From Actinomycetospora sp. TBRC 11914 (GTDB lineage Bacteria; Actinomycetota; Actinomycetes; Mycobacteriales; Pseudonocardiaceae), in assembly GCF_012933465.1 (NCBI RefSeq), contig NZ_JABBND010000008.1, forward strand, positions 164,989 to 228,988: DNA of 64,000 nucleotides, read 5' to 3'. Position 1 is the first letter of the stretch. Every line of letters begins with the position of its first letter. The notes beneath the pieces are model-generated. The model made no database searches. It was not told where the DNA came from and saw only the letters and a list, made by a program, of their open reading frames with translations. Positions 1 to 7,024 of the stretch are shown one piece after another. The position numbers and the translations under genes are program-made.

Positions 1-18
1 CTTCACGGTGCACTCCTG

Positions 19-1110
19 ATGGGCCGCGACCCGCGGTCCGTCGACCGCTACGAGACCCCGGACTACCTGTCGAAGTACCGGTCCCGACGCCAGGCGGTGC
101 CCGACGCCGAGGGTGGTCCCGACGGTCCCGGCGATGGCACGCCGCTGTACCTGCGGCGGTTCCGGGAGCGGGCGACGACGGCGGCCGAGCCCGCGGCCCC
201 GTCAGCGTCGTCCCCCACCCACCCGGCCGCGGTCGACACCTCGGTGGCCTACGACGGCCAGCGCTTCACCCCCGCGCTGGCCGAGGCCAGCCGCGGCAAG
301 GAGATCGCGGCGCCGCTGGAGCGCCGGGCGTCCGAGAAGATCGTCTGCGAGATCTCGATCATCCGGCACGGGATCACCCAGGGGTACTCGACCGACGCCG
401 GGCTGACGCCGATGGGCGCGTGGCAGGCCCACCGGCGCGGGCACGAGCTGGCCCGGCGCTTCGACCACGGTGACCAGGTCCGTCTCGTCTGCGCGGACAC
501 CAACCGGGCCCGCCAGACCGCCGACCAGCTCTTCCGCGGCGCCAAGGACGGCCTGTCGATGTGGGGCATCGACGCCGACGTCACCAACCCCGAGCCGATC
601 CCCGAGCTCCGCAACTTCGGGGTGTGGACCCCCGACGGCCTGCGCGACGTGACCTCGGCGTTCCGCCAGTACCAGGCCACCAACGAGACCCTCGAGCGGC
701 TGGCGGTCGGCGACCGGCCCCGCTGGCTGGTCGAGATCGACCGCTTCTACCGCACGCAGCTGGGCGGGGCCGACCCGATCCAGGAGTGGCTGACGGTCCC
801 GATGATGTACTTTGAGCCGCCCGCGATGTGCGTGCGCCGCTTCTGGCGCGGCTTCCACCGGCTGATGGCGGAGTCGCGCCGCGCCGACGGCTCGCTGACC
901 CACCGGCGGATCCTCGCCGCGACCCACTCCGGCCCGATGCGCGCCTTCGCCACGTGGGCGCACGGCTACGACCCCGGCGAGCCCCTCAACACCGAGGAGA
1001 TCCGGGTCAAGATGCGCGAGGGCGGCCGGAGCGCCTTCGTCTCGTACCGCAACCGGGTCACCGAGGTGAACGTGCCCCCGGCCGACGAGTTCCCGAACTG
1101 GGAGGCGTGA
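19..1110 (+). CDS. Histidine phosphatase family protein
   Basis: A 363-residue protein with a phosphoglycerate-mutase/histidine-phosphatase core from about residue 110. The signature is ISIIRHGITQG (R116, H117, G118), followed by LTPMGAWQAHRRG, which is typical of the fold; a second His sits in ATHSGPMRAF near residue 304. The first 100 residues are charged, Pro/Ala-rich and not recognised; they may be disordered. Such enzymes remove phosphate from small molecules or proteins through a phospho-His intermediate; the substrate cannot be told. Its TGA overlaps the ATG of the IclR gene by one base, so the two are probably co-translated. Confidence 0.85.
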   Translation: MGRDPRSVDRYETPDYLSKYRSRRQAVPDAEGGPDGPGDGTPLYLRRFRERATTAAEPAAPSASSPTHPAAVDTSVAYDGQRFTPALAEASRGKEIAAPLERRASEKIVCEISIIRHGITQGYSTDAGLTPMGAWQAHRRGHELARRFDHGDQVRLVCADTNRARQTADQLFRGAKDGLSMWGIDADVTNPEPIPELRNFGVWTPDGLRDVTSAFRQYQATNETLERLAVGDRPRWLVEIDRFYRTQLGGADPIQEWLTVPMMYFEPPAMCVRRFWRGFHRLMAESRRADGSLTHRRILAATHSGPMRAFATWAHGYDPGEPLNTEEIRVKMREGGRSAFVSYRNRVTEVNVPPADEFPNWEA

Positions 1111-1916
1111 TGACCGTCCTGCCCTTCTCCGCGGTGCTCCCCGAGGACGCCGAGGACTCGCCGCTGCGGTCGGTGTCGACCGCGGTCGCCGTGCTGGACT
1201 GCTTCACCACCGAGCCGGAGCTCGGGGCGACGAAGGTGGCGGCGCGGCTCGGGATCGCGAAGTCGACGGCGTGCCGGATGCTGGCGGCGCTCGCCGCCGG
1301 CGGGCTGCTCGAACGGTCCGGCGCCGGACGGTACCGGCTCGGCCTGCGGCTCTTCGAGTACGGCCAGCTCGCGGTCGACCGGCTGCTGCTGCGCGAGGTC
1401 GCGATGCCGGTGCTCGGCGAGCTGCGCGAGACGGTCCGCGAGACCGTGCAGCTCGGGGTCGCCGTCGGGACCGACGTGCTCTACCTCGAGCGGCTCGAGA
1501 CGGCGGGCGCGGGGCTGCGGTTCCGCACCGACTACCACCGCAACCCGGCGCACTCGTCGTCGATCGGCCGGGTGCTCGCCGCCTCGGACCGGGAGCTCAC
1601 CGCGGCGATCCTCGAGCGGGGGCTGGAGCGGCGGACGCCGTTCACGGTCGTCGACCCGCAGCGCTGGCACCGGACGCTGATCCAGACCCGCGAGCAGGGG
1701 TACGCGACCTGCCGGGACGAGTACGACCTCGGCTGGTCCTCGATCGCGGCACCGATCCTTGGCGGGAGCGGTCGGTCGGGCCGGCGGGCGGTGGCGGCGG
1801 TGTCGGTCGTCGGCTCGACGTCCCGGGTGCTCGGGCCCCGCAAGCCGGCCGTGGTGCAGGGCGTGCGGCGCGCCGCGGAGCGGATCACGGCGGCGCTGGA
1901 CCGGGCGACCGACTGA
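1110..1916 (+). CDS. IclR family transcriptional regulator
   Basis: A 268-residue regulator. An N-terminal winged helix-turn-helix (about residues 15-75, containing TKVAARLGIAKSTACRMLAAL) is followed by an IclR ligand-binding domain (from about 85) with YLERLETAG and the C-terminal GYATCRDEYDLGWSSIAAPI block normal for the family. IclR proteins are cytoplasmic, bind small acids or aromatics, and repress or activate nearby catabolic genes. The ATG overlaps the stop of the phosphatase gene. The longer in-frame extension upstream lies wholly inside that gene and is rejected. The regulated target is not evident. Confidence 0.9.
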   Translation: MTVLPFSAVLPEDAEDSPLRSVSTAVAVLDCFTTEPELGATKVAARLGIAKSTACRMLAALAAGGLLERSGAGRYRLGLRLFEYGQLAVDRLLLREVAMPVLGELRETVRETVQLGVAVGTDVLYLERLETAGAGLRFRTDYHRNPAHSSSIGRVLAASDRELTAAILERGLERRTPFTVVDPQRWHRTLIQTREQGYATCRDEYDLGWSSIAAPILGGSGRSGRRAVAAVSVVGSTSRVLGPRKPAVVQGVRRAAERITAALDRATD

Positions 1917-1928
1917 CCCCGTCCCCCG

Positions 1929-1983
1929 GTGCAAGCGAAGCGGCGTTGCTTGCATCCAGTGGCAGAAAAGCCCCGTCGTCGGG
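1929..1983 (+). repeat. 55-bp dispersed palindromic element, copy A
   Basis: This unit lies just after iclR. Its first 33 bases contain an imperfect palindrome (TGCAAGC ... GCTTGCA), followed by a CCCCGTCGTCGGG block. It matches the reverse complement of 49847-49901 at about 52 of 55 positions, and its first 33 bases match 49779-49811 with one difference. It lies between converging genes here, so it may also act in transcription ending. The second locus is inside a coding region. Confidence 0.8.
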
Positions 1984-2057
1984 CCAGCGGTGGTCCGTCG
2001 CTGACACCTGACGTCAGAACGGAGCCGTCTTGACATCCGCCGCCGGGAGCCCCTCGG

Positions 2058-2489
2058 CTACCGACCCGAGCGGGCCAGCCCGACGGCGGTCCCGAGCGCG
2101 GTCAAGCACGCCGTCGCGACGAACAGGTTGGGGTCGAGCCCGAGGACCTTCGGGGTGTCGAACTCCTCGTCCACCAGCTCCGTCCCCGGGAACGCCGCGG
2201 CCCCGTACATGCCCAACCACGGCGTCGAGGAGATCGCCGCGGCCGCGAGGAGGTTGCGGTCGGGGTCGCCCCGCCGGGACGTCACGAGCCGGAGCGAGTA
2301 GCCGCCCAGCAGCATGCTCATGACGATGTACTGGGCGTCGTGGAACTTGGCGTGGCCCGGCCAGCGCGGGTTGCGCAGGTGCTGGCGGGCCGTCTCCGGC
2401 ACGAGGGCGTCGGCCGCGAGCGCTCCCCCGGCGGTCATCGCGCCGACCAGCCCCACCAGGACCCGGGCCGCGGTCTTCCGCGTCGTCAC
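2058..2489 (-). CDS. Small multi-pass membrane protein of the nitrile hydratase-like operon
   Basis: A 143-residue protein starting with GTG, whose first bases overlap the stop of the alpha-subunit gene (GTGA), so it is the last cistron of the operon. It has about four hydrophobic segments (residues 8-28, 50-65, 82-100 and 117-135) and a conserved-looking stretch NPRWPGHAKFHDAQY between the first two. It resembles small uncharacterised actinobacterial membrane proteins; I cannot assign a family with certainty. Coupling to the hydratase genes suggests a role linked to their substrate, membrane location or metal, but that is inference. Confidence 0.75.
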   Translation of the reverse strand: MTTRKTAARVLVGLVGAMTAGGALAADALVPETARQHLRNPRWPGHAKFHDAQYIVMSMLLGGYSLRLVTSRRGDPDRNLLAAAAISSTPWLGMYGAAAFPGTELVDEEFDTPKVLGLDPNLFVATACLTALGTAVGLARSGR

Positions 2490-3106
2490 CGGGAGACCTC
2501 CGCCGGCAGCCTCGGGACGGCCACCCCGATGAGGCAGTCCCGCGTGACCAGGTCGCGCTGGGCGTCCTCCGACAGCTCCTCCGCCCCGGGCGGCCGCTGC
2601 GGCACCACGAGGTAGCGGGCCTCGGCGCTCGCGTCCCACACCCGCACCTCGGTCGAGTTCGGCAGGACGAGCCCGAACTCCCGCAGCACGCCCCGCGGGT
2701 CGCGCACCACCCGCGACCGGTAGGCCTCGCTCTTGTACCAGGCCGGCGGCGGTCCCAGCCACGCCAGCGGGTAGCAGGAGCAGAGCGTGCAGACGACGAC
2801 GTGGTGGACCGTCGGCGTGTTCGCCACCGCGTGCAGCCGGATGTCCGAGCTGTATCCGCCCCCGGCGTGCCCGAGCTCGGCGGCCGCGGCGCCGGCGTCC
2901 GCGAGCAGCCGCTCCCGGTACTCCGGCGAGTTCCACGCGCGCACCACCATGTCGGCGCCGTTGCGGGCGGTCACCCGGTCCCCGAAGGCCTCGATGCGCG
3001 CGTCCACCTGGCCACGGGTGATCACGCCCCGGGACTCGGCGAGGTCGAGCAGGCGGTTCACCCGGGCCTGCAGCTCGGCGTTGCGGTGGTGCCCGGCCCC
3101 GCTCAC
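2486..3106 (-). CDS. Nitrile hydratase / thiocyanate hydrolase-type metal-binding alpha (gamma) subunit
   Basis: A 206-residue protein with the metal-claw motif VCTLCSC (C106, C109, C111) followed by YPLAWLGPPPAWYKS. In nitrile hydratases the three Cys and backbone amides of this claw hold a non-corrin Co(III) or Fe(III); Thr in the second claw position is usual for cobalt types. The segment after it differs from the common YPWPVLGLPP, so the substrate may differ. The GTG start overlaps the TGA of the next upstream gene. The family hydrates nitriles to amides or splits thiocyanate. No amidase and no P47K-type activator is seen nearby. Confidence 0.88.
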   Translation of the reverse strand: MSGAGHHRNAELQARVNRLLDLAESRGVITRGQVDARIEAFGDRVTARNGADMVVRAWNSPEYRERLLADAGAAAAELGHAGGGYSSDIRLHAVANTPTVHHVVVCTLCSCYPLAWLGPPPAWYKSEAYRSRVVRDPRGVLREFGLVLPNSTEVRVWDASAEARYLVVPQRPPGAEELSEDAQRDLVTRDCLIGVAVPRLPAEVSR

Positions 3107-3408
3107 CGGGTCCTCCCCCCGTCGCTCCGCTCGCCCACGGCCTCCAGGTAGCTCACGAACAGGTCGACGTGCACCCGGTCCCCGGTGTGCGAGTCCGGGC
3201 CCCACAGCTCCGGGCCGGCGAAGGCGACGGTGACGATGTCCTCGCGCCGGGCCGCGTCGCCGATCACCGCGGACTCGTCGGGGAACCGGCCGTCGCCGAC
3301 CAGCCGCACGACCTCCCCGACGTGCCCGCGCACGTAGCGGGGCGCGCGGTTGTGGCCCGGCGGGTTCATCGTCAGCACCCGCACCCGGTCGCCCACCGCG
3401 AAGCTCAC
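3103..3408 (-). CDS. Nitrile hydratase beta C-terminal-type subunit (SH3-like)
   Basis: A 101-residue protein matching the C-terminal half of nitrile hydratase beta: FAVGDRVRV, then MNPPGHNRAPRYVRG, GHVGEVVRL and ELWGPDSHTGDRVHVDLFVSYLE. This is the SH3-like barrel that packs against the metal-binding subunit. It is encoded alone, as in thiocyanate hydrolase and toyocamycin nitrile hydratase, and not fused to the helical N-terminal half. The GTG start overlaps the upstream TGA, and its own TGA overlaps the next GTG. All four genes are therefore coupled by 4-base overlaps. Confidence 0.87.
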   Translation of the reverse strand: MSFAVGDRVRVLTMNPPGHNRAPRYVRGHVGEVVRLVGDGRFPDESAVIGDAARREDIVTVAFAGPELWGPDSHTGDRVHVDLFVSYLEAVGERSDGGRTR

Positions 3409-3653
3409 GACTCCCCCACCAGGTGCTCGAGCGCGGTCAGCCACCGCTCGTAGTAGGGCATCGCGTAGTACTCCGCCGGCGGGATCCGCTCCATCGTCGC
3501 CCGGAACTCGTCGAGCGTGTAGGCGCCGGCCGCGACGAAGGCCTGGTTCAGCACGAAGGTCTGCGCTTCCCACACCGACTCGAACGTCGGCCCGCCGCCC
3601 TCCGGGAGCTCGCCGAACCCGTGCATCCCGCCGACGTCGTTCGCGTACGCCAT
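3405..3653 (-). CDS. Nitrile hydratase beta N-terminal-type subunit
   Basis: An 82-residue helical protein matching the N-terminal half of nitrile hydratase beta: it opens MAYANDVGGMHGFGEL and continues with WEAQTFVLNQAFVAAGAYTLDEFRATMERIPPAEYY. The start at 3653 is chosen because the family normally begins a few residues before D-x-GG-x-HG; an ATG at 3665 is possible, and neither has a strong ribosome site. It is the first gene of a four-gene operon, divergent from the XRE-TetR regulator. Separation from the C-terminal half by a stop/start overlap gives a three-subunit enzyme. Confidence 0.85.
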   Translation of the reverse strand: MAYANDVGGMHGFGELPEGGGPTFESVWEAQTFVLNQAFVAAGAYTLDEFRATMERIPPAEYYAMPYYERWLTALEHLVGES

Positions 3654-3683
3654 GCCGGGCAGCATGGCAGACGTCCGCGGCAC

Positions 3684-3701
3684 TGACTGATGAATCAGTC
3701 A
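3684..3701. promoter_or_regulatory. Palindromic operator candidate between hydratase-like operon and XRE-TetR gene
   Basis: TGACTGAT-GA-ATCAGTCA is a perfect inverted repeat with 8-base arms and a 2-base spacer. It lies 30 bases before the chosen start of the hydratase-like operon and about 40 bases before the start of the TetR-type gene. Size, symmetry and divergent placement fit a TetR-family autoregulatory operator. The likely ligand of this site is the adjacent regulator, which could then control both directions. Confidence 0.7.
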
Positions 3702-3742
3702 GCCTTGCGATCACGGCAAGCCACGCCCTAGCCTCCCGAGCC

Positions 3743-4612
3743 GTGACCGACGACGAGGCCCTGCGACGGCGGGTGCGCGAGGCCGCCGACGCGTCCGGCA
3801 GCCGGCGGGACCTCGCCGCCGCGATCGGGCTCGAGGAGACGAAGCTGTCGAAGGCCCTCGCCGGGCGGCGGCGGTTCACCACCGCCGAGCTCACCGCGAT
3901 CGCCGAGCACACCGGGGCGAGCCTGACCTGGCTGCTGCGCGGCACCGGGCAGGCCGTGACCGCCGAGCCCGGCCCCGCGGTGCGCACCCGGGCGCAGGGC
4001 GAGGATCCCGACGGCGCCCGCAAACGGATCCTCGACGCCGCCTGGACCCTCATCGCCACCCGCGGCTACCACCAGGTCCGCGTCGCCGACGTCGCCGCGG
4101 CCGCCGGCACCAGCAGCGCCGCCGTGCACTACCACTTCCCCGGCAAGGACGCGCTGCTCGGCGAGGCGCTGCGCCACAACGTCGAGCTCGCCTTCGACCG
4201 CCAGTCCGCGGCCCTGGCCGACATCCCCGACCCCCACGCGCGACTGCTGCGCCTGCTCGAGCTCCAGATGCCCGACGGGCCGGTCCTCGAGCCCGAGTGG
4301 TCGATCTGGATGCAGGTCTGGGTCGAGGCGGTCCTCGACACCGGGGACACCGCCCCGGACGACCATCGGCGCCGGGCCCTCTACCGCGAGGCGCAGGACC
4401 GGTGGTTCCGCACCGTCCTCATGACGCTGCACGACGGCGCGGCCGCCGGGGTCTTCCGGCCCGGGGACCAGGAGCTCCGCGCCCGCCAGCTCACCGCCCT
4501 CGTCGACGGGCTCGGGATCGGGGTCATGACCCGGTCCTCCGACCCGGCGGCGATGCGCGCCGCCCTGCACGACTTCGTCGACACCTCGATCCGCCTGGGA
4601 GACCCCCGATGA
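3743..4612 (+). CDS. XRE-TetR fusion transcriptional regulator
   Basis: A 289-residue regulator with two DNA-binding modules. Residues about 8-70 form an XRE/Cro-like HTH (RRDLAAAIGLEETKLSKALAGRRRF region, then GASLTWLL). Residues about 93-140 form a TetR HTH with ILDAAWTLIATRGY, VRVADVAAAAGTSSAAVHYHF and the usual K-D-A-L-L. The rest is a helical ligand and dimerisation domain. The GTG start is preceded by the 3684 palindrome. Its TGA overlaps the ATG of the BKACE gene, making it the first gene of a three-gene operon, so it probably controls that catabolic module and perhaps the divergent hydratase genes. Confidence 0.85.
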   Translation: MTDDEALRRRVREAADASGSRRDLAAAIGLEETKLSKALAGRRRFTTAELTAIAEHTGASLTWLLRGTGQAVTAEPGPAVRTRAQGEDPDGARKRILDAAWTLIATRGYHQVRVADVAAAAGTSSAAVHYHFPGKDALLGEALRHNVELAFDRQSAALADIPDPHARLLRLLELQMPDGPVLEPEWSIWMQVWVEAVLDTGDTAPDDHRRRALYREAQDRWFRTVLMTLHDGAAAGVFRPGDQELRARQLTALVDGLGIGVMTRSSDPAAMRAALHDFVDTSIRLGDPR

Positions 4613-5517
4613 CCGGACCCCGCCCGATGACCCGCACCGTCGTCATCACCTGCGCGCTGACCGGCGCCGCCGACTCCCCCGCCAAGAGTCCCCACGTGCC
4701 GGTCACCCCGGCCCAGATCGCCGACGACGCGATCGCCGCCGCCCGCGCCGGCGCGGCCGTCGTCCACGTCCACGTGCGCCACCCCGAGACCGGCATCCGC
4801 TCCCGCGACGTCGCGCTGTACCGCGAGGCGGTCCGGTTGATCCGCGCGAGCGGCGTCGACGTCGTCCTCAACCTCACCGCCGGCATGGGCGGCGACCTCG
4901 TCGTCGATCAGGAGGACCCGCTCAAGCCGGTCGACGGGACCGACCTGGTCAACGCCCTCGACCGGCTCCCGCACGTCGAGGAGCTCCTCCCCGACATCGC
5001 GACGCTGGACTGCGGCTCCTACAACTTCGGCGACGGCAGCGCCCTGTACGTGTCGACCACCGACATGCTGCGGGCCGGCGCGAAGCGGTTCCAGGAGCTC
5101 GGCGTCAAGCCCGAGCTGGAGGTCTTCGACACCGGGCAGCTCTGGTTCGCCAAGGTCATGCACGACGAGGGCCTCATCGACGCGCCCGCGCTCGTCCAGC
5201 TCTGCATGGGCGTGCCCTACGGCGCCCCCGCCGACCCCGGACTGCTCGCGGCGATGGTCAACCTGCTCCCCGACGACGCCCGGTTCACCTCGTTCGCCCT
5301 CGGCCGCGACCAGCTGCCGTGGGTGGCGCAGTCGGTGCTGCTCGGCGGCCACGCCCGCGTGGGGCTGGAGGACAACCTGTACCTCTCCCGCGGGGTGAAG
5401 GCGACGAACGCCCAGCTCGTCGACCGGGCGGTGTCGATCGTGGAGGGCCTCGGCGCGAGCGTCGCGACCCCGGACCAGGCCCGCGAGATCTTCGGCCTGA
5501 CCGCGGCCGCCCGGTGA
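4609..5517 (+). CDS. BKACE family beta-keto acid cleavage enzyme
   Basis: A 302-residue TIM-barrel protein of the 3-keto-5-aminohexanoate cleavage family. It shows VVITCALTGA at the N terminus, the metal-site strand VVHVHVRHPETG (His pair) and LNLTAGMGGD. Family members use Zn to cleave a beta-keto acid with acetyl-CoA, giving acetoacetate and a new CoA ester. The coupled next gene looks like a carnitine dehydrogenase, so dehydrocarnitine is the leading substrate guess, yielding betainyl-CoA. The ATG overlaps the regulator's stop; an alternative ATG lies 18 bases downstream. Confidence 0.88.
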   Translation: MTGPRPMTRTVVITCALTGAADSPAKSPHVPVTPAQIADDAIAAARAGAAVVHVHVRHPETGIRSRDVALYREAVRLIRASGVDVVLNLTAGMGGDLVVDQEDPLKPVDGTDLVNALDRLPHVEELLPDIATLDCGSYNFGDGSALYVSTTDMLRAGAKRFQELGVKPELEVFDTGQLWFAKVMHDEGLIDAPALVQLCMGVPYGAPADPGLLAAMVNLLPDDARFTSFALGRDQLPWVAQSVLLGGHARVGLEDNLYLSRGVKATNAQLVDRAVSIVEGLGASVATPDQAREIFGLTAAAR

Positions 5518-6443
5518 GCCGGGACGTCGCCTGCATCGGGGCGGGCGTCATCGGGGGCGGCTGGGCCGCGTGGTTCCTCGCCCGCGGGTTCGATGTCGTC
5601 GCCTGGGACCCGGCGCCCGACGCCGAGGCCCGGCTGCGGCGGACGGTCGACGCGGCTTGGCCCGCGCTGACCGAGCTGGGTCTCGACGACGGCGCGGATC
5701 GGTCGCGGCTGCGCATGGCGGCCACCCTCGGCGAGGCGTGCGCGGGGGCGGTGTTCGTCCAGGAGTCGGCGCCCGAGGACCTCGCGCTCAAGCGGTCGCT
5801 GCTGGCCGAGCTCGCCGACGCGACCGGGGACGACGTCGTTATCGCCTCGTCCACCTCGGGCTTCCCGATGTCGGACATGGCGACCGAGGCCCGGGACCCG
5901 TCGCGCCTCGTCGTCGGGCACCCGTTCAACCCGCCCTACCTCATCCCGCTCGTCGAGGTGGTCGGCGGCGAGGCCACCGCACCCGCCGTCGTCGAGCGGG
6001 CCGCGGCGTTCTACCGGGCCACCGGCAAGTCGGTGATCGAGATGGACCGCGAGGTCCCGGGCTTCGTCGCGAACCGGCTGCAGGAGGCCCTCTGGCGCGA
6101 GGCGCTGCACATGGTCGCGCGCGGCGAGGCGACGGTCGACCAGATCGACGCGGCGATCACCGAGGGCCCCGGGCTGCGCTGGCCGGTGCACGGGCCGTGC
6201 CTGACGTTCCACCTGGCCGGCGGGGAGGGCGGGATGGCGCACATGCTCGACCACTTCGGGCCCTCGCTGCTCGCGCCGTGGACCCGCCTCGGGGCGCCGG
6301 AGCTGACCGGGGCGCTGCGGGACGCGATGGTGACGGGCACCGCGGCCGAGGCCGGGGCGCGGTCGTTCGCGGACCTGGTCGCCGAGCGGGACCGGGCGGT
6401 GATCGCGATCCGTCGCGCGGTCGAGGCGGCCCGGGCCGGCTGA
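5514..6443 (+). CDS. 3-hydroxyacyl-CoA dehydrogenase family protein, probable L-carnitine dehydrogenase
   Basis: A 309-residue enzyme with an N-terminal Rossmann fold (ACIGAGVIGGGWAAWFLARG, residues about 6-25), FVQESAPEDLALK, the conserved SSTSGFPMSDM segment and the HPFNPPYLIPLVEVVGG substrate-loop motif, followed by a helical C-terminal domain. Single-domain members of this size include L-carnitine 3-dehydrogenase, which oxidises carnitine to 3-dehydrocarnitine with NAD. The GTG start overlaps the BKACE stop. The pair regulator-BKACE-dehydrogenase fits carnitine or a related 3-hydroxy acid. The substrate remains inferred. Confidence 0.85.
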   Translation: MSRDVACIGAGVIGGGWAAWFLARGFDVVAWDPAPDAEARLRRTVDAAWPALTELGLDDGADRSRLRMAATLGEACAGAVFVQESAPEDLALKRSLLAELADATGDDVVIASSTSGFPMSDMATEARDPSRLVVGHPFNPPYLIPLVEVVGGEATAPAVVERAAAFYRATGKSVIEMDREVPGFVANRLQEALWREALHMVARGEATVDQIDAAITEGPGLRWPVHGPCLTFHLAGGEGGMAHMLDHFGPSLLAPWTRLGAPELTGALRDAMVTGTAAEAGARSFADLVAERDRAVIAIRRAVEAARAG

Positions 6444-6447
6444 GTCG

Positions 6448-6495
6448 TCGAGTGGGCCCTCACGGCTGTCGCAGGAGCCGTGGGCGTCCACTCGA
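6448..6495. repeat. Intergenic inverted repeat, 73-bp-array family, single copy
   Basis: An imperfect inverted repeat with arms at 6448-6467 (TCGAGTGGGCCCTCACGGCT) and 6476-6495 around an 8-base loop. The arm resembles the GAGTGGAC...GCCGT...CCACTCG units at 33191 and 44911. It lies 4 bases after the dehydrogenase stop, so it could also serve as a stem-loop terminator, though no T-run follows. Confidence 0.65.
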
Positions 6496-6531
6496 GCCGT
6501 CTCCGTCGCCGGGCCGGGGCACGATCACCCG

Positions 6532-7014
6532 GTGACCACTCGTGAGCCCCGACGGCGGGTGAGCGTCGCCCTCACCCGCGACACCCCGGCCGGCCCGGAG
6601 CTGCTCGTCTTCGACCACCGCGACTACCCGGAGGCCGGCACCCAGATGCCGGGCGGCGGGATCGACCCGGGCGAGTCGGTCGAGCAGGCGGCCGCCCGGG
6701 AGGTCGGCGAGGAGACCGGGGTGACCGACGTCGTCGTCGGCCGCCGGCTCGGCGAGCACGACTTCCCGACGCCGGAGAACACCCCGCAGCGCACCGTCGT
6801 CGTCCACGCGACGACCACCGAGACCCGGGACCGGTGGCAGCACACCGTCGCGGGCGAGGGCGACGACCGGGGGCTCGTCTACCTCTGCCGGTTCGTCGCG
6901 CTGCACGACGCGATCGCGACGCTGGTCGACCGGCAGGGCGAGCTCCTGCACGTCCTGGACGACCGTTCCGGTCCCGCGAACACCGCGGTGCCCCCATGGC
7001 CGCCGCGTTCCTAG
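6532..7014 (+). CDS. Nudix hydrolase
   Basis: A 160-residue protein with a complete Nudix box GGGIDPGESVEQAAAREVGEETGV (about residues 41-64; G-x5-E-x7-R-E-x2-E-E-x-G). The Glu residues bind Mg or Mn for hydrolysis of a nucleoside diphosphate linked to another moiety. A GTG start is used. The C-terminal half has no additional recognised domain. It stands 11 bases before the MetE-like gene and is probably co-transcribed with it. The substrate is unknown. Confidence 0.87.
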   Translation: MTTREPRRRVSVALTRDTPAGPELLVFDHRDYPEAGTQMPGGGIDPGESVEQAAAREVGEETGVTDVVVGRRLGEHDFPTPENTPQRTVVVHATTTETRDRWQHTVAGEGDDRGLVYLCRFVALHDAIATLVDRQGELLHVLDDRSGPANTAVPPWPPRS

Positions 7015-7024
7015 CGTCGGCGCC

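Noticed and set aside
3103..4059. A single 318-residue protein including the NHase beta C-terminal part
   Set aside because: The extra N-terminal portion lies opposite the XRE-TetR gene and crosses the palindrome; the GTG at 3408 overlapping the upstream stop is far more likely.
5217..6491. A 424-residue frame opposite the BKACE and carnitine dehydrogenase-like genes
   Set aside because: It is a typical antisense shadow with no motif and an extreme Arg/Pro composition.
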